DNA from: an uncultured bacterium | GTDB taxonomy: Bacteria; Patescibacteriota; Gracilibacteria; Absconditabacterales; Absconditicoccaceae | Direction of reading: 5' to 3' | Length of the DNA stretch: 49,976 nucleotides | Assembly: GCA_903953935.1 (NCBI GenBank) | Contig: CAJBLF010000023.1 | Location: 1-49,976 of the forward strand | Shown here: positions 1 through 10,494 of the stretch, one piece after another | How positions within the stretch are numbered: the first letter of the stretch is position 1 | Layout: every line of letters starts with the position of its first letter | Made by a program: the position numbers and the translations under genes | The notes under the pieces: generated by a model | Databases searched by the model: none | Told to the model about the DNA's origin: nothing | The model's input: the letters and a program-made list of their open reading frames with translations, nothing else

Positions 1-576
1 AACAATCTTTATATAGAGACATTAATCTGAAATTCATACATTGAAGGAAGTTGAACAAGTACAGATATCCAATCAATACGGAATTCAGACAGAAATCTTT
101 TGGTATCATCAGGAATAAACACTATTAAGTTTACAGAAGACAACAATTGGAATGTGTTACAAAGATATACCAGCAAAATAAATCTTAGTCTTCCAGGCAC
201 AACACCTTTTGATCTCATTTATATGAAAAATATTTTCGGAATACATACTATCGACCTAAACACATTTCAACGAAAAACATTTAAATTTCACGCAGGCATA
301 AACGACATAACAATAAGAATAGGAAATGTTTTTTCAGGAAACAACATAGAAATTCAAGGTCCAGCAGCAAATATAGCACTTGATATTCCCAAAGACATAG
401 GTGTTAATATGTATTACAAACAATTATTAGGCAAATTAGAAGCACCGGAATTTTACACACATTCAGGACATTATCTTCAATCAAACAATATTACTACAGC
501 CAAAGCAATGCTAAATATCTATATCAATCTCTGAGCAGGAAACACAAAAATCAATCGAACAGAACCTAAAAATTAG
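1..576 (+). CDS. Toast-rack (LiaF/DUF2154-like) domain protein, 5' end outside window
   Basis: The frame is open from the first base with TGA codons at 28-30, 52-54 and 532-534 read as Gly, and ends at TAG 574-576, so about 191 residues are visible and the start lies upstream. The protein is rich in beta-branched and Asn residues and carries short repeated strand-like segments such as GINDITIRIGN, ANIALDIPKDIGVN and NLGAGNTKIN. Alternating hydrophobic strands with G-x-G turns ending in 'LGAGN' resemble the C-terminal toast-rack domain of LiaF and cell-wall-stress proteins. Family assignment is inferred from this pattern only. No membrane segment is visible in the part present. It could equally be another beta-helical or beta-solenoid surface protein. 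Confidence 0.6.
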
Positions 577-652
577 TAGAAAGTATAAAGTAGAAAGTAA
601 AGAGAACTTACCTTTCACCATTTACATTCTACCTTTTACCAAAATTTTTGTT
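577..652. repeat. Intergenic short-word inverted repeat (GTAGAAAGT type)
   Basis: The spacer holds quasi-repeats of GTAGAAAGT (581-601) facing the reverse-type words CTTTCACC, ATTCTACC and TTTTACC (611-640), so the two halves could fold on each other. A similar GTAGAA/TTCTACC pair lies at about 7990-8055. No gene is seen. Confidence 0.45.
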
Positions 653-1114
653 ATGAAACTAATTAGTAAAAATAGAAGAGCATATAGTGATTATCAGATC
701 GACAAGGAGTACGAAGTCTGAATAATTTTGAAGTGACACGAAGTAAAGTCTATTAAAGCAAGTCACGTAAACATAAAAGATAGCATTGTAAGGTTAGACA
801 ATAAAGAATTATGGATTCATAATATGGATGTACCGCTCTACGAAAAGACATCGCACGCATTGGTACCAGGATATCTACCCAAAGGCAAAAGAAAATTGTT
901 GATTACAAAAAAAGAATTGACCAAAATCTCAGCAGCACTCGATAAATCAGGAACAACAATCATTCCTCTAGAAATATTTATAAATAAACGCAGTCTAATA
1001 AAGCTAAAAATAGGTCTAGCTAAACTTATGAGAAAGGTAGAAAAAAAACAAGTACTCAAAGAAAAAGATATGAAGAGACAAATGGATAGAGAAATAAAGA
1101 CAATAAGAAATTAG
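653..1114 (+). CDS. smpB: SsrA-binding protein SmpB
   Basis: SmpB binds tmRNA and delivers it to stalled ribosomes for trans-translation. The 153-residue product starts at ATG 653 and matches the family from the N-terminus on: NRRAYSDYQIDKEYEVG, then GHEVKSIKASHVNIKDSIV, then the central VPGYLPKGKRKLLI with the typical 'R..KLLL' motif, and a long basic Lys/Arg-rich tail ending in TIRN. TGA at 719-721 and 734-736 encode Gly, the second giving the conserved 'L.G.EVKS' motif. Length is normal for SmpB (about 150-160). No obvious Shine-Dalgarno precedes the start. It stands alone between the toast-rack gene and a tRNA. The family assignment is secure. Confidence 0.96.
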
Positions 1115-1263
1115 TGTAAAGCTCTAAGCTTAAAGCACAAGGCACGGTACAAGTAAAAACGCGAATTTGAACCATAAGCTTTAGACCTTATGCAATATAA
1201 TTTATATATAATTTATAATTGAAAAGTTAGACCGAATTCGTATATATGCAGAACGACCAAAAT

Positions 1264-1337
1264 GGCACCTTGCTAGAGTGGTCCAATAGACGGGTCTGCA
1301 AAACCTTGGTTCGCCGGTTCGAATCCGGCAGGTGCCT
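1264..1337 (+). tRNA. tRNA-Cys (GCA)
   Basis: A full cloverleaf is visible: acceptor GGCACCT (1264-1270) pairs with AGGTGCC (1330-1336), and the T arm GCCGG/CCGGC encloses TTCGAAT. The anticodon loop CTGCAAA gives anticodon GCA at 1298-1300, with U33 in place. The anticodon stem has one C-T mismatch at its outer pair and a G-T next to it. CCA is not encoded; TAT follows the discriminator T. It reads UGC/UGU as Cys. It is not the tRNA-Gly(UCA) needed for UGA decoding. Confidence 0.95.
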
Positions 1338-1392
1338 TATGACTCTAGCCATAACAACCAAGAGAAACACATCTCAGCTCCGTTCAAAAGAA

Positions 1393-1416
1393 ACTCCTCA
1401 CCAGGAGCTTTTTTTG
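1393..1416 (+). terminator. Rho-independent terminator after tRNA-Cys
   Basis: Hairpin CTCCT-CACC-AGGAG followed by a run of seven T (after one C), about 55 bases downstream of the tRNA. Confidence 0.75.
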
Positions 1417-1489
1417 TTATAAAAAATACAAATTGACTTTTATTAAAAAATAAATATAAGTGGTTATTTATACAATAAAATTATTATCT

Positions 1490-2056
1490 ATGGAATCACA
1501 TAGCGATAGTTGTAGATATTATTCAGAACAGATGAAAGATAAAGAAATTTTCTTCAAAGAATACAAAGAAAATCACATCAATAAAACAATATTAGAGGTA
1601 TATCATATCCTACATCACCATATGAGTGAAAAAGATAAAAACGGAATATATTTTGGTGACATAATAATTGATGGACAAAAAATCGACACACGAGATATCA
1701 AAATACTCGATTTAGATCCTCAATGAATATATGAGGCCAATGAGATAGAAACAAAAGACGATATATTAATAACAAATCCAACCTATATACCAGGAAAAAC
1801 ATTAAAAGACTACGAAGATCAATTGTGAAAAAGCACAATACAACACATATGTGAGGCAATAACTAAACATATAGAAACGATTACTAAGGTTAATTTTACT
1901 GATATGTATGGCATAGCACCAATAAACGTCAAGATACATATTAAAGATGGAAATGTAGAACTAATAGTTACTGATATAAGTTGCAACATAAAAAATTTTT
2001 TTTATACGGGGAAAAATGCAGTAATATTAGATACATTAGGTAAAAAAGCTCCATAA
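1490..2056 (+). CDS. Hypothetical protein, 188 aa
   Basis: An open frame from ATG 1490 to TAA 2054-2056, with TGA 1724 and 1826 read as Gly. A GTG at 1460 lies in the same frame but the ATG is the better start; neither has a Shine-Dalgarno. The product is acidic and Ile/Lys/Asp-rich, without signal peptide or membrane segment. Visible features are a basic/His cluster (YHILHHHMSEKD, residues about 43-54), a strand-turn-strand IYFGDIIIDGQKID and a C-terminal beta-rich part (VKIHIKDGNVELIVTDIS) that looks like a small alpha/beta domain. I do not recognise a family. It is monocistronic: a terminator precedes it (after tRNA-Cys) and another overlaps its stop codon. Confidence 0.75.
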
Positions 2057-2071
2057 CAGGAGCCTTTTTTT
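2048..2071 (+). terminator. Terminator overlapping the stop of the 1490-2056 gene
   Basis: Stem GCTCC (2048-2052) / GGAGC (2059-2063), loop ATAACA, then C and a T-run. The stop codon sits inside the loop, an economical arrangement in front of the convergent serS. Confidence 0.75.
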
Positions 2072-2101
2072 ATAATTGTTTTTGCTAAATACAGTAATAT
2101 A

Positions 2102-3340
2102 TTATTTTCAAATAAATTCTTTACCCATATACGGAACCAAGACCTCTGGAATTTTTATCGTTCCATCTTTCTGCTGATTATTTTCGATGATTGCAATCAA
2201 TATTCTTGGAGTAGCAATAGCTGTATTGTTCATGGTATAACAGTATTTTATTTTTCCTTCAGCATCACGATAACGAAGATTCAATCTACGTGCCTGGAAG
2301 TCAAGAAATGAAGTCACAGAATGTGTTTCTCCGTAACTAGTACGTGATGGCATCCAGCATTCCAAATCATGAGAATTATATTTACCTATAGCAAGATCTC
2401 AGCTACATAGTTGTAATAAACGATAAGGAATTTTTAGATCATCAAGAATATCCATAGCATTTTGTAGTATCTGTTGATGATATTCATTAGACATTTTTTC
2501 ATCTTCTGGTAATATAACCACCTGCTCTACCTTCATAAACTGATGTACTCTATAAAGTCCAGCAGTATCTTTTCCATAAGTTCAAGCTTCTCTACGATAA
2601 CATGCAGAATAACCGCAGTATTTTTTAGGCAATTCCTTTTCATCTAAGATTTCATCCATATGATAGGCAGTAACTGGTATCTCAGAAGTTCAAATCAATC
2701 GTTGATTATCTCTCTCCAACCGATAAGCATCTTCTTCTCCACCAGGAAAATATCATGTCCCTACCAAACATTCTGGATTGACAATATTGGGAACATTCAA
2801 GGGAGTAAATCATTTTTTAACGAGTTTTTTTAATGTATACTGAAGTACTGCTTGTTCGAGCAACATACCGTCACCCTTGAGAAAATAACTACGAGCTCAA
2901 GCCAATTTTACTCCCCTTTCCACATCTACCATATCATAAAGTTTCATAAGAGACATATGATCTTTGATCTCAAAATCAAAATTAGGCACTTCTCCAAAAT
3001 TTTTAACTACCACATTTTCACGTTCATCGTTACCAATGGGTACACCTGAAGATAAAGCAGTATTTGGCATAGTTAAAAGATCTTTGTCGAGCTCAGCAAC
3101 TATCGCTTCATATTGAGCCTCCAATCATTGGATTTCTCATTTCAATGCTTTAGCACTATCATATTCTTTTTTGGCTGCTAATTCTTTTTGTTGAAATTTC
3201 ATAGCATCTATTTTTTGTTGAAATTCTTTTCTTTGGTCATCCTTGGCTAAGATACCATCGACATCTATTTTTTTTCATTTATGCTGACAAATAAGCTTAT
3301 AGGCTTTTATATCATCACGAACTTTTTTTAAATCTATCAT
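2102..3340 (-). CDS. serS: Seryl-tRNA synthetase
   Basis: SerS charges tRNA-Ser with serine; it is a class II synthetase. The 412-residue product starts at the ATG at 3340-3338 ([15 protein letters not shown]). The N-terminal long coiled-coil tRNA-binding arm (about residues 25-105, Lys/Glu-rich heptads) is followed by the catalytic core. Motif 2 is [19 protein letters not shown] (about residues 240-260), whose invariant REAG glycine is a TGA codon, and motif 3 is [17 protein letters not shown] near residue 350. The last sense codons are ATT TGA AAA then TAA at 2104-2102, so the standard-code end at 2108 would be two residues short. Length fits bacterial SerS. It is a single-gene unit convergent with the gene at 1490. 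Confidence 0.97.
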
Positions 3341-3444
3341 ACGCTAAAATAATTAAAAACTAAAAACGAAGAATTAACAATATAAGAATCACCTTGGTAT
3401 AAGTTATAATTACATTATTATGCCTTGAGTTTAAGGCTAAATAG

Positions 3445-4590
3445 TTATCTGAAAAATATTTTTTTATAAATCATTTCCGAGGCTAATTTTAGACTATTCG
3501 AGTTCTTTTGTCATTTAGTGAGACTATACTCCGTATATCTTATATGAACAGGTACTTCTTCATATTTCATATGATGTTTTTTGATTTGTTCATTCAATTC
3601 ATTAGCATAATGCATTCCATCAGCTGTAATCACAAATTTTCTCAATGCAGAAAGAGAAATAACCCTATATCCACCATGTGGATCAGTAATCTTAGCACCA
3701 TAAAATATTCTGGTTACTAATGTCGCTATTAAAAGGATGATTTTTCTCATCGCAGGCATATTTTCTCAGGTACCTCCTTTAACAAATCTCGAACCAAGAT
3801 AGAGATCATGTTTTTTGTTTTCAAGATCCAATCAAAGTTTCTGATCAGCATCGATGTATTTCAAAAAAGTATCCATATCTTTTACATCCATTTGACCATC
3901 GGAATCAAAGCCGACAAACCATTTAATTTTGAGCTCATCACCATATTTTTTAATGAAATTATACCCCGTCTGATTAGCTGCACCACCTCATCTATTTATA
4001 GTATGAGACAATACAACAATCATCTTATCACTATATTGTTTTTGTTTATTTATCAATGTTTGTAATATACTAGAGCCATCACTAATAAGGACTATTTTTC
4101 TAAATCATGCATCTATAATTTCATCAATAACACTACTAACCACTTCTGATTCTTCATTATACACTCTTATATTGAAGACAAAATCATCTTTTCTATCAAT
4201 ATTGTGTCGCGAGGCAATCTGATCTTTACATTCCATATATCATTGATCTATAGCGGTCTGAGAAATAAGTCTAGTTAGTTGAAATTTATCTTTGGTATGT
4301 TTATTGAGCACTTCAATATAGAAATAGAACAAGAGAATAAGCGAAACATATACTAAAAGATCAGCACCTCTTGCAACACCAAAATATGTACCAAACTGAT
4401 CTAATAAACTTTGATTTAAGGAGAAAACGATGACCATACCACCACCTATAAAGAACACGAGAAAATGAAGTACATTCATCTTTTTGCGTTTGTAGAGGTC
4501 CAAACCGAACAGAATGAACACGACAGCAGAAATCATAATAATGAACTGTAGTAGAGACATCACAATACTCAGAAGGTAAAAAGAATACAT
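3445..4590 (-). CDS. DUF2304 membrane domain fused to a GT2 (DPM1-like) glycosyltransferase
   Basis: One 381-residue frame from ATG 4590 to TAA 3447-3445. Residues 1-115 form a DUF2304-type membrane domain with about three helices (LLQFIIMISAVVFILFG; FLVFFIGGGMVIVFS; LLVYVSLILLFYFYIEV) ending in the usual amphipathic tail QLTRLISQTAI. A TGA=Gly joins it, without a stop, to a GT2 domain: RVYNEESEV, LISDGS, HTINRGGGAANQTGY, GFDSDGQMD (the D-x-D region) and GSRFVKGGTGENMP, then DPHGGYRVIS. Such enzymes usually transfer a sugar from a nucleotide donor to a lipid or polyprenyl acceptor, and DUF2304 is normally a separate gene next to the GT2. Here the order is DUF2304 first. An internal ATG at about 4236 could give a separate GT2, but the DUF2304 part would then have no stop codon of its own. 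Confidence 0.85.
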
Positions 4591-4658
4591 AGCTTTTATT
4601 TAGTTAGCAAGCAAAATCAAGTAATTCAGGAAAATATCATTGATTTATATAGAAAAAA

Positions 4659-4853
4659 ATGTACATCAATAAAAACATACAATTTATGAAAAATTTTCAT
4701 CCGGTTATGATCATTGGACGTTTCATCGGATTACTTGTACTACTCTATGGAGGAGAACAAGCAACACAAAAAAACCCATTAGGATTCATGGCATTCTTCT
4801 GTGGATCGATAGCCATCCCTATTGTCGGAATTATTACACTATGTAGTTATTAA
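4659..4853 (+). CDS. Small hydrophobic membrane protein, 64 aa
   Basis: The frame is bounded by TAG at 4650-4652 upstream and TAA at 4851-4853. ATG 4659 is the first start; ATG 4686 (MKNFHPVMIIG) is an alternative. Two hydrophobic segments are visible: VMIIGRFIGLLVLLYGG (about residues 16-32) and GFMAFFCGSIAIPIVGIITL (about 42-61), joined by a polar EQATQKNP loop, so it is probably a two-helix inner-membrane protein. It contains no TGA. A strong terminator follows directly, supporting that it is a real transcription unit. I do not recognise the family. Confidence 0.65.
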   Translation: MYINKNIQFMKNFHPVMIIGRFIGLLVLLYGGEQATQKNPLGFMAFFCGSIAIPIVGIITLCSY

Positions 4854-4859
4854 GAAAAA

Positions 4860-4885
4860 CCCCGGGTATCCCGGGGCCTTTTTTT
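4860..4885 (+). terminator. Strong, bidirectional GC-rich terminator
   Basis: Perfect stem CCCCGGG-TAT-CCCGGGG with CC and seven T downstream on the plus strand, and five T downstream on the minus strand. It sits between the small membrane gene and convergent hisS and can serve both. Confidence 0.9.
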
Positions 4886-4933
4886 GTATAATCATAATAT
4901 ATTTTATAATTCCATCGTCCATCGTTCTATCAT

Positions 4934-6244
4934 CTATCGTTCTATCTCCTTTTCCTCACCAGTTTTCATATTTTTAATCTTATATCTTTTTAAAGCCTTT
5001 TCACCTTCACCAAAAATAACAACATGCGGGATTCATTTTTTATCTGCATATGCAAACTGTTTACCTAGTTTTTCTACAGACGGATAAATCTCTATATTTT
5101 TTCCTTCATCAACAAAAAGATTTGCGAGCATAAGGATATCTTGTATGGTTTCAGAGAAATGCACGAATAAATATTCAGTCTGTGTAGTATGTTCAGGTTT
5201 CATTGTTTCTAGAATTAGATAGACCATCCTTGATAATCAAATACTTCATCCTACTCCAGAATAATTACTTTTTTTAGGATTGATATATCCGGTCAGATTT
5301 TCATATCTACCACCAGAACTAATACTTCACAAGGCAATATCATCATCAAATAATGTCTCATAGACAGTACCTGTATAATAATCCAATCATCTAATAATAC
5401 ATGGATCCCAGATGATAGTATATTTTTTTTCTTGATTAAGTCCGCCAACAAAACGAAGCACTTCTTGTAATTCTTGATATCATTTACGATAATTGTCATT
5501 ATCCACAAGATTAGGGTCTAATTTTTCGAAATTACTTTGTACAAAAGCAACGATTTTTTTAACATCAGCCTCAGAAACCAATTCTGCAAGTTCTTTTTGA
5601 AATACATCAAATCACATCTTATAATATTTATCAAACAGATTGTACAGTTGAGGAACAACATTTTCATCAAACTGAGAAAAAAATCACGCAAGCAAATATC
5701 TATTATTGATATGTAAAGTAAATGGCTTATTTGAGAGAAATTTTGCAACAATTTCATGTAATGTTTTTGCTACTACCACCAACATTTCTGCATCATAATA
5801 CAAATTTTTTCATACCTGATTATCTTTTCCTTGTTCCTCATCCCTTCGAATTACATCTATATCTGATTGCCAAAATTCTTTAAATCTTCCTCTTTGTGAT
5901 CTTTCTCCTCTCCAAACAGGTTGAATTTGATAACGTTTGAAGGGAAAAGTTAATTCATTTTCTCGATCCAAAACATATCTCGCAAAGGGAACCGTAAGAT
6001 CGAAATGTAATGCATAATCCTTAGTATCATCTTTGCCTTGAGCTAGTCCATACAATCAGAAAATCTGCTTCCCTGCATCTTCACCGTTTTTTGCAAGAAG
6101 AACGGAATTAGCTTCTACCGCAGGAGTTTCTATATGGGAAAAACCATATTGACGATAATTGGATTCAATAATCATTCTAACCTGATCAAAAACCAACTGT
6201 TCTGCTGGACTATATTCAGGGAATCATCCGGGACGTAATACCAT
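4934..6244 (-). CDS. hisS: Histidyl-tRNA synthetase
   Basis: HisRS charges tRNA-His. The 436-residue frame runs from the ATG at 6244-6242 ([21 protein letters not shown]) to TAG 4936-4934, with many TGA codons as Gly. Motif 1 follows the N-terminus ([13 protein letters not shown]). Motif 2 is [20 protein letters not shown] (about residues 105-125). The histidine-specific [12 protein letters not shown] is near residue 285 and SSGGRYENL near 305. The C-terminal anticodon-binding alpha/beta domain ends in [14 protein letters not shown]. Length is typical. Its last codons run into short repeated ATCGTTCTATC words, so the very C-terminus (EEKEIER) may be recent. Assignment is certain. Confidence 0.97.
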
Positions 6245-6388
6245 ATTAACTAATTAATGATTAAAAATGAATTATTTTTTTATGAATGATGAAGAATGAA
6301 AGATGAATAATTGAGGTTTTGTATATTGATGGACTATTGTATCTTACAATAGCTTAATGGAAACAATTCAATCATTATTCATTATCAA
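6245..6388. repeat. Intergenic imperfect inverted repeat (ATGAATAATTGA type)
   Basis: Words such as GAATGATGAAGAATGAA and GATGAATAATTGA (about 6283-6314) face CAATCATTATTCATTATC and AATTATT (about 6370-6392). The same words recur at about 6745-6785 on the other side of the four-helix-bundle gene. No gene or clear promoter is seen. Confidence 0.4.
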
Positions 6389-6724
6389 TTATTTTTTTGA
6401 GGATTTTACTATAGTTACTAATATTCTCACAATAGATTCACAATCAGTTTTTATTTCGAGGACACGTTCATTAAATCAATGCTGAAGTACTTCTATCCAA
6501 TATAATGTCTCATAGGATTCTTTTAGTGCTATAGTCATTTTATTTATAAAGTCTTTTTTACTTACAGCTCATTGTGCTTCGGCAACATTTGATCATATAC
6601 TAGTTCAACTCCTAAAAAGTTGTGAAGCTATTTCATAATATTTCTTATCTTTCAAAGATATATAAAATTTTGCTAATCTAATAGAAAATTCAAGTGTCTT
6701 CTGTTGAATAAGATTTTCTTTCAT
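6389..6724 (-). CDS. Four-helix bundle protein (23S rRNA IVS / TIGR02436-like)
   Basis: A 111-residue all-alpha protein starting at the ATG at 6724-6722. The conserved core of this family is clear: LEFSIRLAKFYISLK, then IASQLFRSGTSIGSNVAEAQGA (residues about 34-55, with three TGA-coded Gly), then FINKMTIALKESYETLYWIEVL and a last helix ESIVRILVTIVKSSKK. The family was first found as ORFs in rRNA intervening sequences but is also common as free-standing genes of unknown role, possibly forming pentameric helical assemblies. No rRNA is nearby. It is flanked on both sides by related short inverted repeats. Confidence 0.92.
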
Positions 6725-6821
6725 AGCTATAGTCCATAAATAAAGCTATACAATCATCATTCATCATTAACTATTCATTATTCATCGAATTTTATATTCT
6801 CATTCATAAAATTCAAGAGAT

Positions 6822-7973
6822 TTAAGCTATCTGCTTAGTCAAATATTTTTTCGCATACACGTATGCAACAATAAGTAACACTACAACTAACCCAAACGGA
6901 GAGATATTAAGATCTATCATATACCCACCTACCAATGGTCAAAATATATTTGCCAAATTCGCCAATGCCGCCATATTTCAATTAATCAAGCCGATATCAT
7001 GATTGTTTCACAAAATCATATCTTGAAAAACTGGACGGAAAATTCCTTGAAAAATACCACTTATAGCAACCAAAGCAATAATAATTCGCAACGAACCAGC
7101 AAAAAAAGCTCATGCATAACAAACAATCATTCACAGGATACTTATTCACACCAAACGTTTATTTGAAAACCTCTTGAGCCAAAATGACTTAAGAAGAAAT
7201 CATTGGTTGATAACCATAACTAAACCAATAAGTGCCATTACATATCCACTTGTTTCACCAGAAATTCCAAAACGTTCATTAAGGAAAAGAACAAATGACA
7301 TTTGATATACCATCAACGCTAAGTTGACAATAAAGAAAACAAGGTACTCTTTATTCTCTTTGGATACAAACATATTTTTAAAGATAGTTACAATATTAAT
7401 AGAAATCTTTTTCGCTGTAACTAAAAATTTATTGGTCTCAGGAAGTCATCGAATAATAAATAGCACATTGATAAGACAAAGAAAAAAACTAACGATAAAT
7501 GGCATCTTGACTCCATATCCAAGCAGCCATCATCCTATAGCAGGACCAATAATAAATCATAAACCAAACACTGCTCCAAAAAGTCAGAAATTTGCTGTAC
7601 GCTCTTTATGATCAACAGATATATCAGTAAGAATAGATTGAATAGAACTAATATTACCTGCGGCAGCACCATTAACTATTCTTGAAATCAAATATACTCG
7701 AATATTTCCAGATATCCGGATCAATCAATAACTTATCAGACTAGAAATAACGGATACCAAGAGGACAATTTTTCTTCCATACTTATCAGAGATAGCTCAG
7801 AGAATCGGCGTAGAAAACAACCCAAACAAAGAAAATAAAGTAACCCCAAGTGATATCATAAAATAACTCGTATGATAATAGGTTACCAGATTGGGAAATG
7901 CAGGAATCATAATAGTCATACCCAACATATCAAGAAACAAGGTAAAGATTACGATCCGTTTTATTTTTTTCAT
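6822..7973 (-). CDS. MFS transporter (drug/proton antiporter-like)
   Basis: A 383-residue polytopic protein with about 12 hydrophobic segments. It starts at the ATG at 7973-7971 (MKKIKRIVIFTLFLDMLG); an in-frame TTG at 7985 is less likely. The first helix carries LDMLGMTIMIPAFP, typical of TetA/Bcr-type antiporters. The loop after helix 2 holds motif A, GAISDKYGRKIVLL, and helix 5 has GAVFGLGFIIGPAIGGWLLG, an antiporter-type motif C (GxxxGPxxGG). Many Gly in the helices are TGA codons. Substrate cannot be told. No regulator is adjacent. Just downstream in transcription are the short repeat words and the four-helix-bundle gene. Confidence 0.9.
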
Positions 7974-8063
7974 AATTTGAAACAAAAGATAAAAGGTAGA
8001 AGGCGAAAAATAGAAAAGTTCTACCTTTCACGTTCTACATAATACTTTCTATTAGTTCATAGG

Positions 8064-9062
8064 TTATTGCACAGTATTTCCGATTTTATAATCAGACAAT
8101 ACCATAGTATATGGCTGCTGAGCTCGTTGATCAGGTTTAACACCAGATTTAAGTCCTATACCTGAAGAAAGATAAAGATATGTTTTATTGTCTCTTCGGA
8201 GATTAAAGAGTACTAAGACTTTTTGAGGATTATCAAATTTTATTGTTGTAGGGGTCTGTCCATAAAACGGAGAATTTCATCCATTTTGTAAAATTCTAAC
8301 TGCATCAGCTCCAGTGAGTTTCTCAGAATTTCTTTTAGCTGCTTTGAAAGGAAGAAGTCTTGCATTCATATTCGCAACACCATCAGCATATACTTCCAAA
8401 GTCATACCAACTCTACTACCATATTGTTCCCAAATTTCTTGACCATTGATAATATATGGATACATAATAGTAAATGAAATATATTCTGGTAATATATCAC
8501 CAGCGGTATCAGTAGAATCAATTTCTATATCAGTTACATCATCCCTAAGTGTAGTAGTTTCTTTTGTTAAAGGATACATAGGACCATTGCTATTTTTATA
8601 CAAAACAAATGGTTTACCTAATTGATAAAAAACCTTATCCTTAAAATAAGAAGATTGCATAAATGTTTCAGCCAATGCTAATGCTTCTTTTTCTGTAAGA
8701 GATTTGGAATAGTTGTAGTTCATATTTACCTTGTTACCGTAGAAGCTACAATTTTTTACATCAAAGGTATACTCATATCCATTTTCTTCAAGTCAGATAG
8801 AGAATAACTTTTTTGTGGAAGTGCCAAATCATAAGGACTGAAGAATAGCAGAAGCATTACAATTGAGTTGTAATAATGTGTTTTTTTGACCGATAAGTGT
8901 TTTAACTCATGTCTCATTAAAGACATACTGATTAGCTCATTGTACAGGGGGAACTCGTTCTGAATTAACCATTTTGTCATCAGTGGAAACTGTGGTAGTA
9001 TTTGCAGCAAAGGTAAAACCTAAAAGAGCAAAAAATGATAGTAAAAACAATAATTTTTTCAT
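8064..9062 (-). CDS. Secreted protein with signal peptide, function unknown
   Basis: A 332-residue frame from the ATG at 9062-9060 to TAA 8066-8064. The N-terminus MKKLLFLLSFFALLGFTFAANT is a clear Sec signal peptide with cleavage likely after AFA/A (about residue 20). The mature part is mixed alpha/beta: a short region with NCNASAILQSLG, strands around EYTFDVKNCSFYGN (one Cys each, a possible disulfide), a helix LTEKEALALAETFMQSS, then DITPEYISFTIMYPY-like strands (LPEYISFTIMYPYII) and VYADGVANMNARL near the C-terminus. The helix-strand organisation resembles PepSY/YcdA-type periplasmic folds, but I do not recognise a family. It lies between murA and the MFS gene on the same strand. Confidence 0.8.
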
Positions 9063-9139
9063 AACAAAGAAGCATAATAAAATAAAAAAAGAGATTGTTA
9101 TCATGAACTTGCTTTCAATAAGCAAGATTAATGTAATCG

Positions 9140-10366
9140 TTATACAGCTTGTATATGAACTCAAATACTATGCAATTTATTGAGGATATCATCATACCCT
9201 CTTGCGATAATATCTTCATTCATAATGTTGGTTGTCCCACGAGCCATAATTCATGCAAGGATCATTGCACCTCAACATCTAAGATCTGTAGAAGAGACGT
9301 ATCCTCCTTTAAGTTTTGTAGGACCGATAACAATCGCCTCATGGGGATTTAATATTTCGATTCTTGCTCCAAGATTTTCTAGTTCTGTTAAATAATTAAA
9401 CCTTCCTTCATATAATGTTTCAAATATTTTGGAGATTCATGTTGCTTGAGTTAACAGAGTTCAAAAGATGGATTGCAAATCAGTAGGAAATCAAGGATAG
9501 GTTCTCGTTTCAAATTTTACAGCCTGATAATTTTTTTTGTTTTTTGAACTCACCCTGATAGTATATTTATCAAGAATTTTGAAATCTATTCAAATCTTTG
9601 CGGCAACGCTATAAATAGCGGATAAATCGTCAACATCACATCATTTGATAGTAATCTCACTATCATCAGCACCAGCTCCTATAGCAAAATACGTACCCGC
9701 CTCTATATAATCAGCAATGATGGTAAATTCTTTATGATCAGATACAATCTTCGATGGTTTCATAACGATACTATGATCAACATTGAGATGAATATCTGCA
9801 CCTATGCTATTGAGAAAAGCAATTAAGTTTCTCACATGAGGTTCTATAGCAACCTGATAAATATTGATGTCATAATCAAAATTATTAGCAAAAGCAAGAT
9901 AGGTTAATAACGCTTCAATAGCAGTTACTGAGAATCATTGAAGCATAATATTTTTCTTGGGAAGTCACACAACTTCAAATGTTTTATGTGTTCATTCGGT
10001 AACCTTGATACCAGCTTTAACCAACGCATCATCAAACATATCTAAGGGTCTTTTTCCAATATTACATCCACCACTTCAAACGAATTTCACTTTGCCAAAT
10101 TTAATGAGACCAAAGGGAATAAGCAAGATAGATGCTCTAAACTTCTTTGCAAGATCATCTGTCAGATCAAAATAATCTGTAGATTTTGCAAGCGCAGCAT
10201 CTGCTAAAGTCTCCATGGAAACCACATCCTTAATATTTGGTTTGTTAAGTAACTTTACTGCATTACCAACACAATAGTTTGCAGCGACAATAGGCAAAGC
10301 TGCATTTTTGCTTCATGAAATAAGAATCTCTCATTTCAAGCTAGGTGAATACTCTATTTGAAACAT
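9140..10366 (-). CDS. murA: UDP-N-acetylglucosamine 1-carboxyvinyltransferase
   Basis: MurA transfers enolpyruvate from PEP to UDP-GlcNAc, the first committed step of peptidoglycan synthesis. The 408-residue product begins MFQIEYSPSLKGEILISGSKNAALPIVAA: the SKN (residues 19-21) holds the catalytic Lys-Asn pair. The PEP-reactive Cys lies in SGGCNIGKRPLDM (about residue 100), so a fosfomycin-type Cys target is present rather than Asp. Further family marks are YIEAGTYFAIGAG, YPGFPTDLQ and DLRCGAMILAG. The end is TAA 9142-9140, 13 codons past a TGA that a standard reading would take as stop. It shows the organism keeps at least part of a wall pathway. Confidence 0.97.
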
Positions 10367-10456
10367 AACAAACGATGAAACAATAAAACAATTATATATA
10401 ATACCTCTTGCTATGTATATCTAACAAAAGACCGATTATTTGCAAGATTAAAATAA

Positions 10457-10494
10457 GACGCCGGAACTTCCAAAAGAAGTTCAACGTCGTTTTT
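10457..10494 (+). terminator. Hairpin with T-run, between murA and the small ORF
   Basis: GACGCCGGAACTTC and GAAGTTCAACGTC pair with G-T wobbles around an AAAA loop, followed by TTTTT on the plus strand and TTATTTT on the minus strand. No plus-strand gene precedes it. On the minus strand it lies just after the TAA of the small ORF when TGA is read as Gly. Confidence 0.55.

Noticed and set aside
1264-1337. Suppressor tRNA-Gly for UGA
   Set aside because: The anticodon is GCA, which reads Cys codons, not UCA.
6389-6724. rRNA intervening sequence
   Set aside because: The encoded family is named after such sequences, but no rRNA is present around it.
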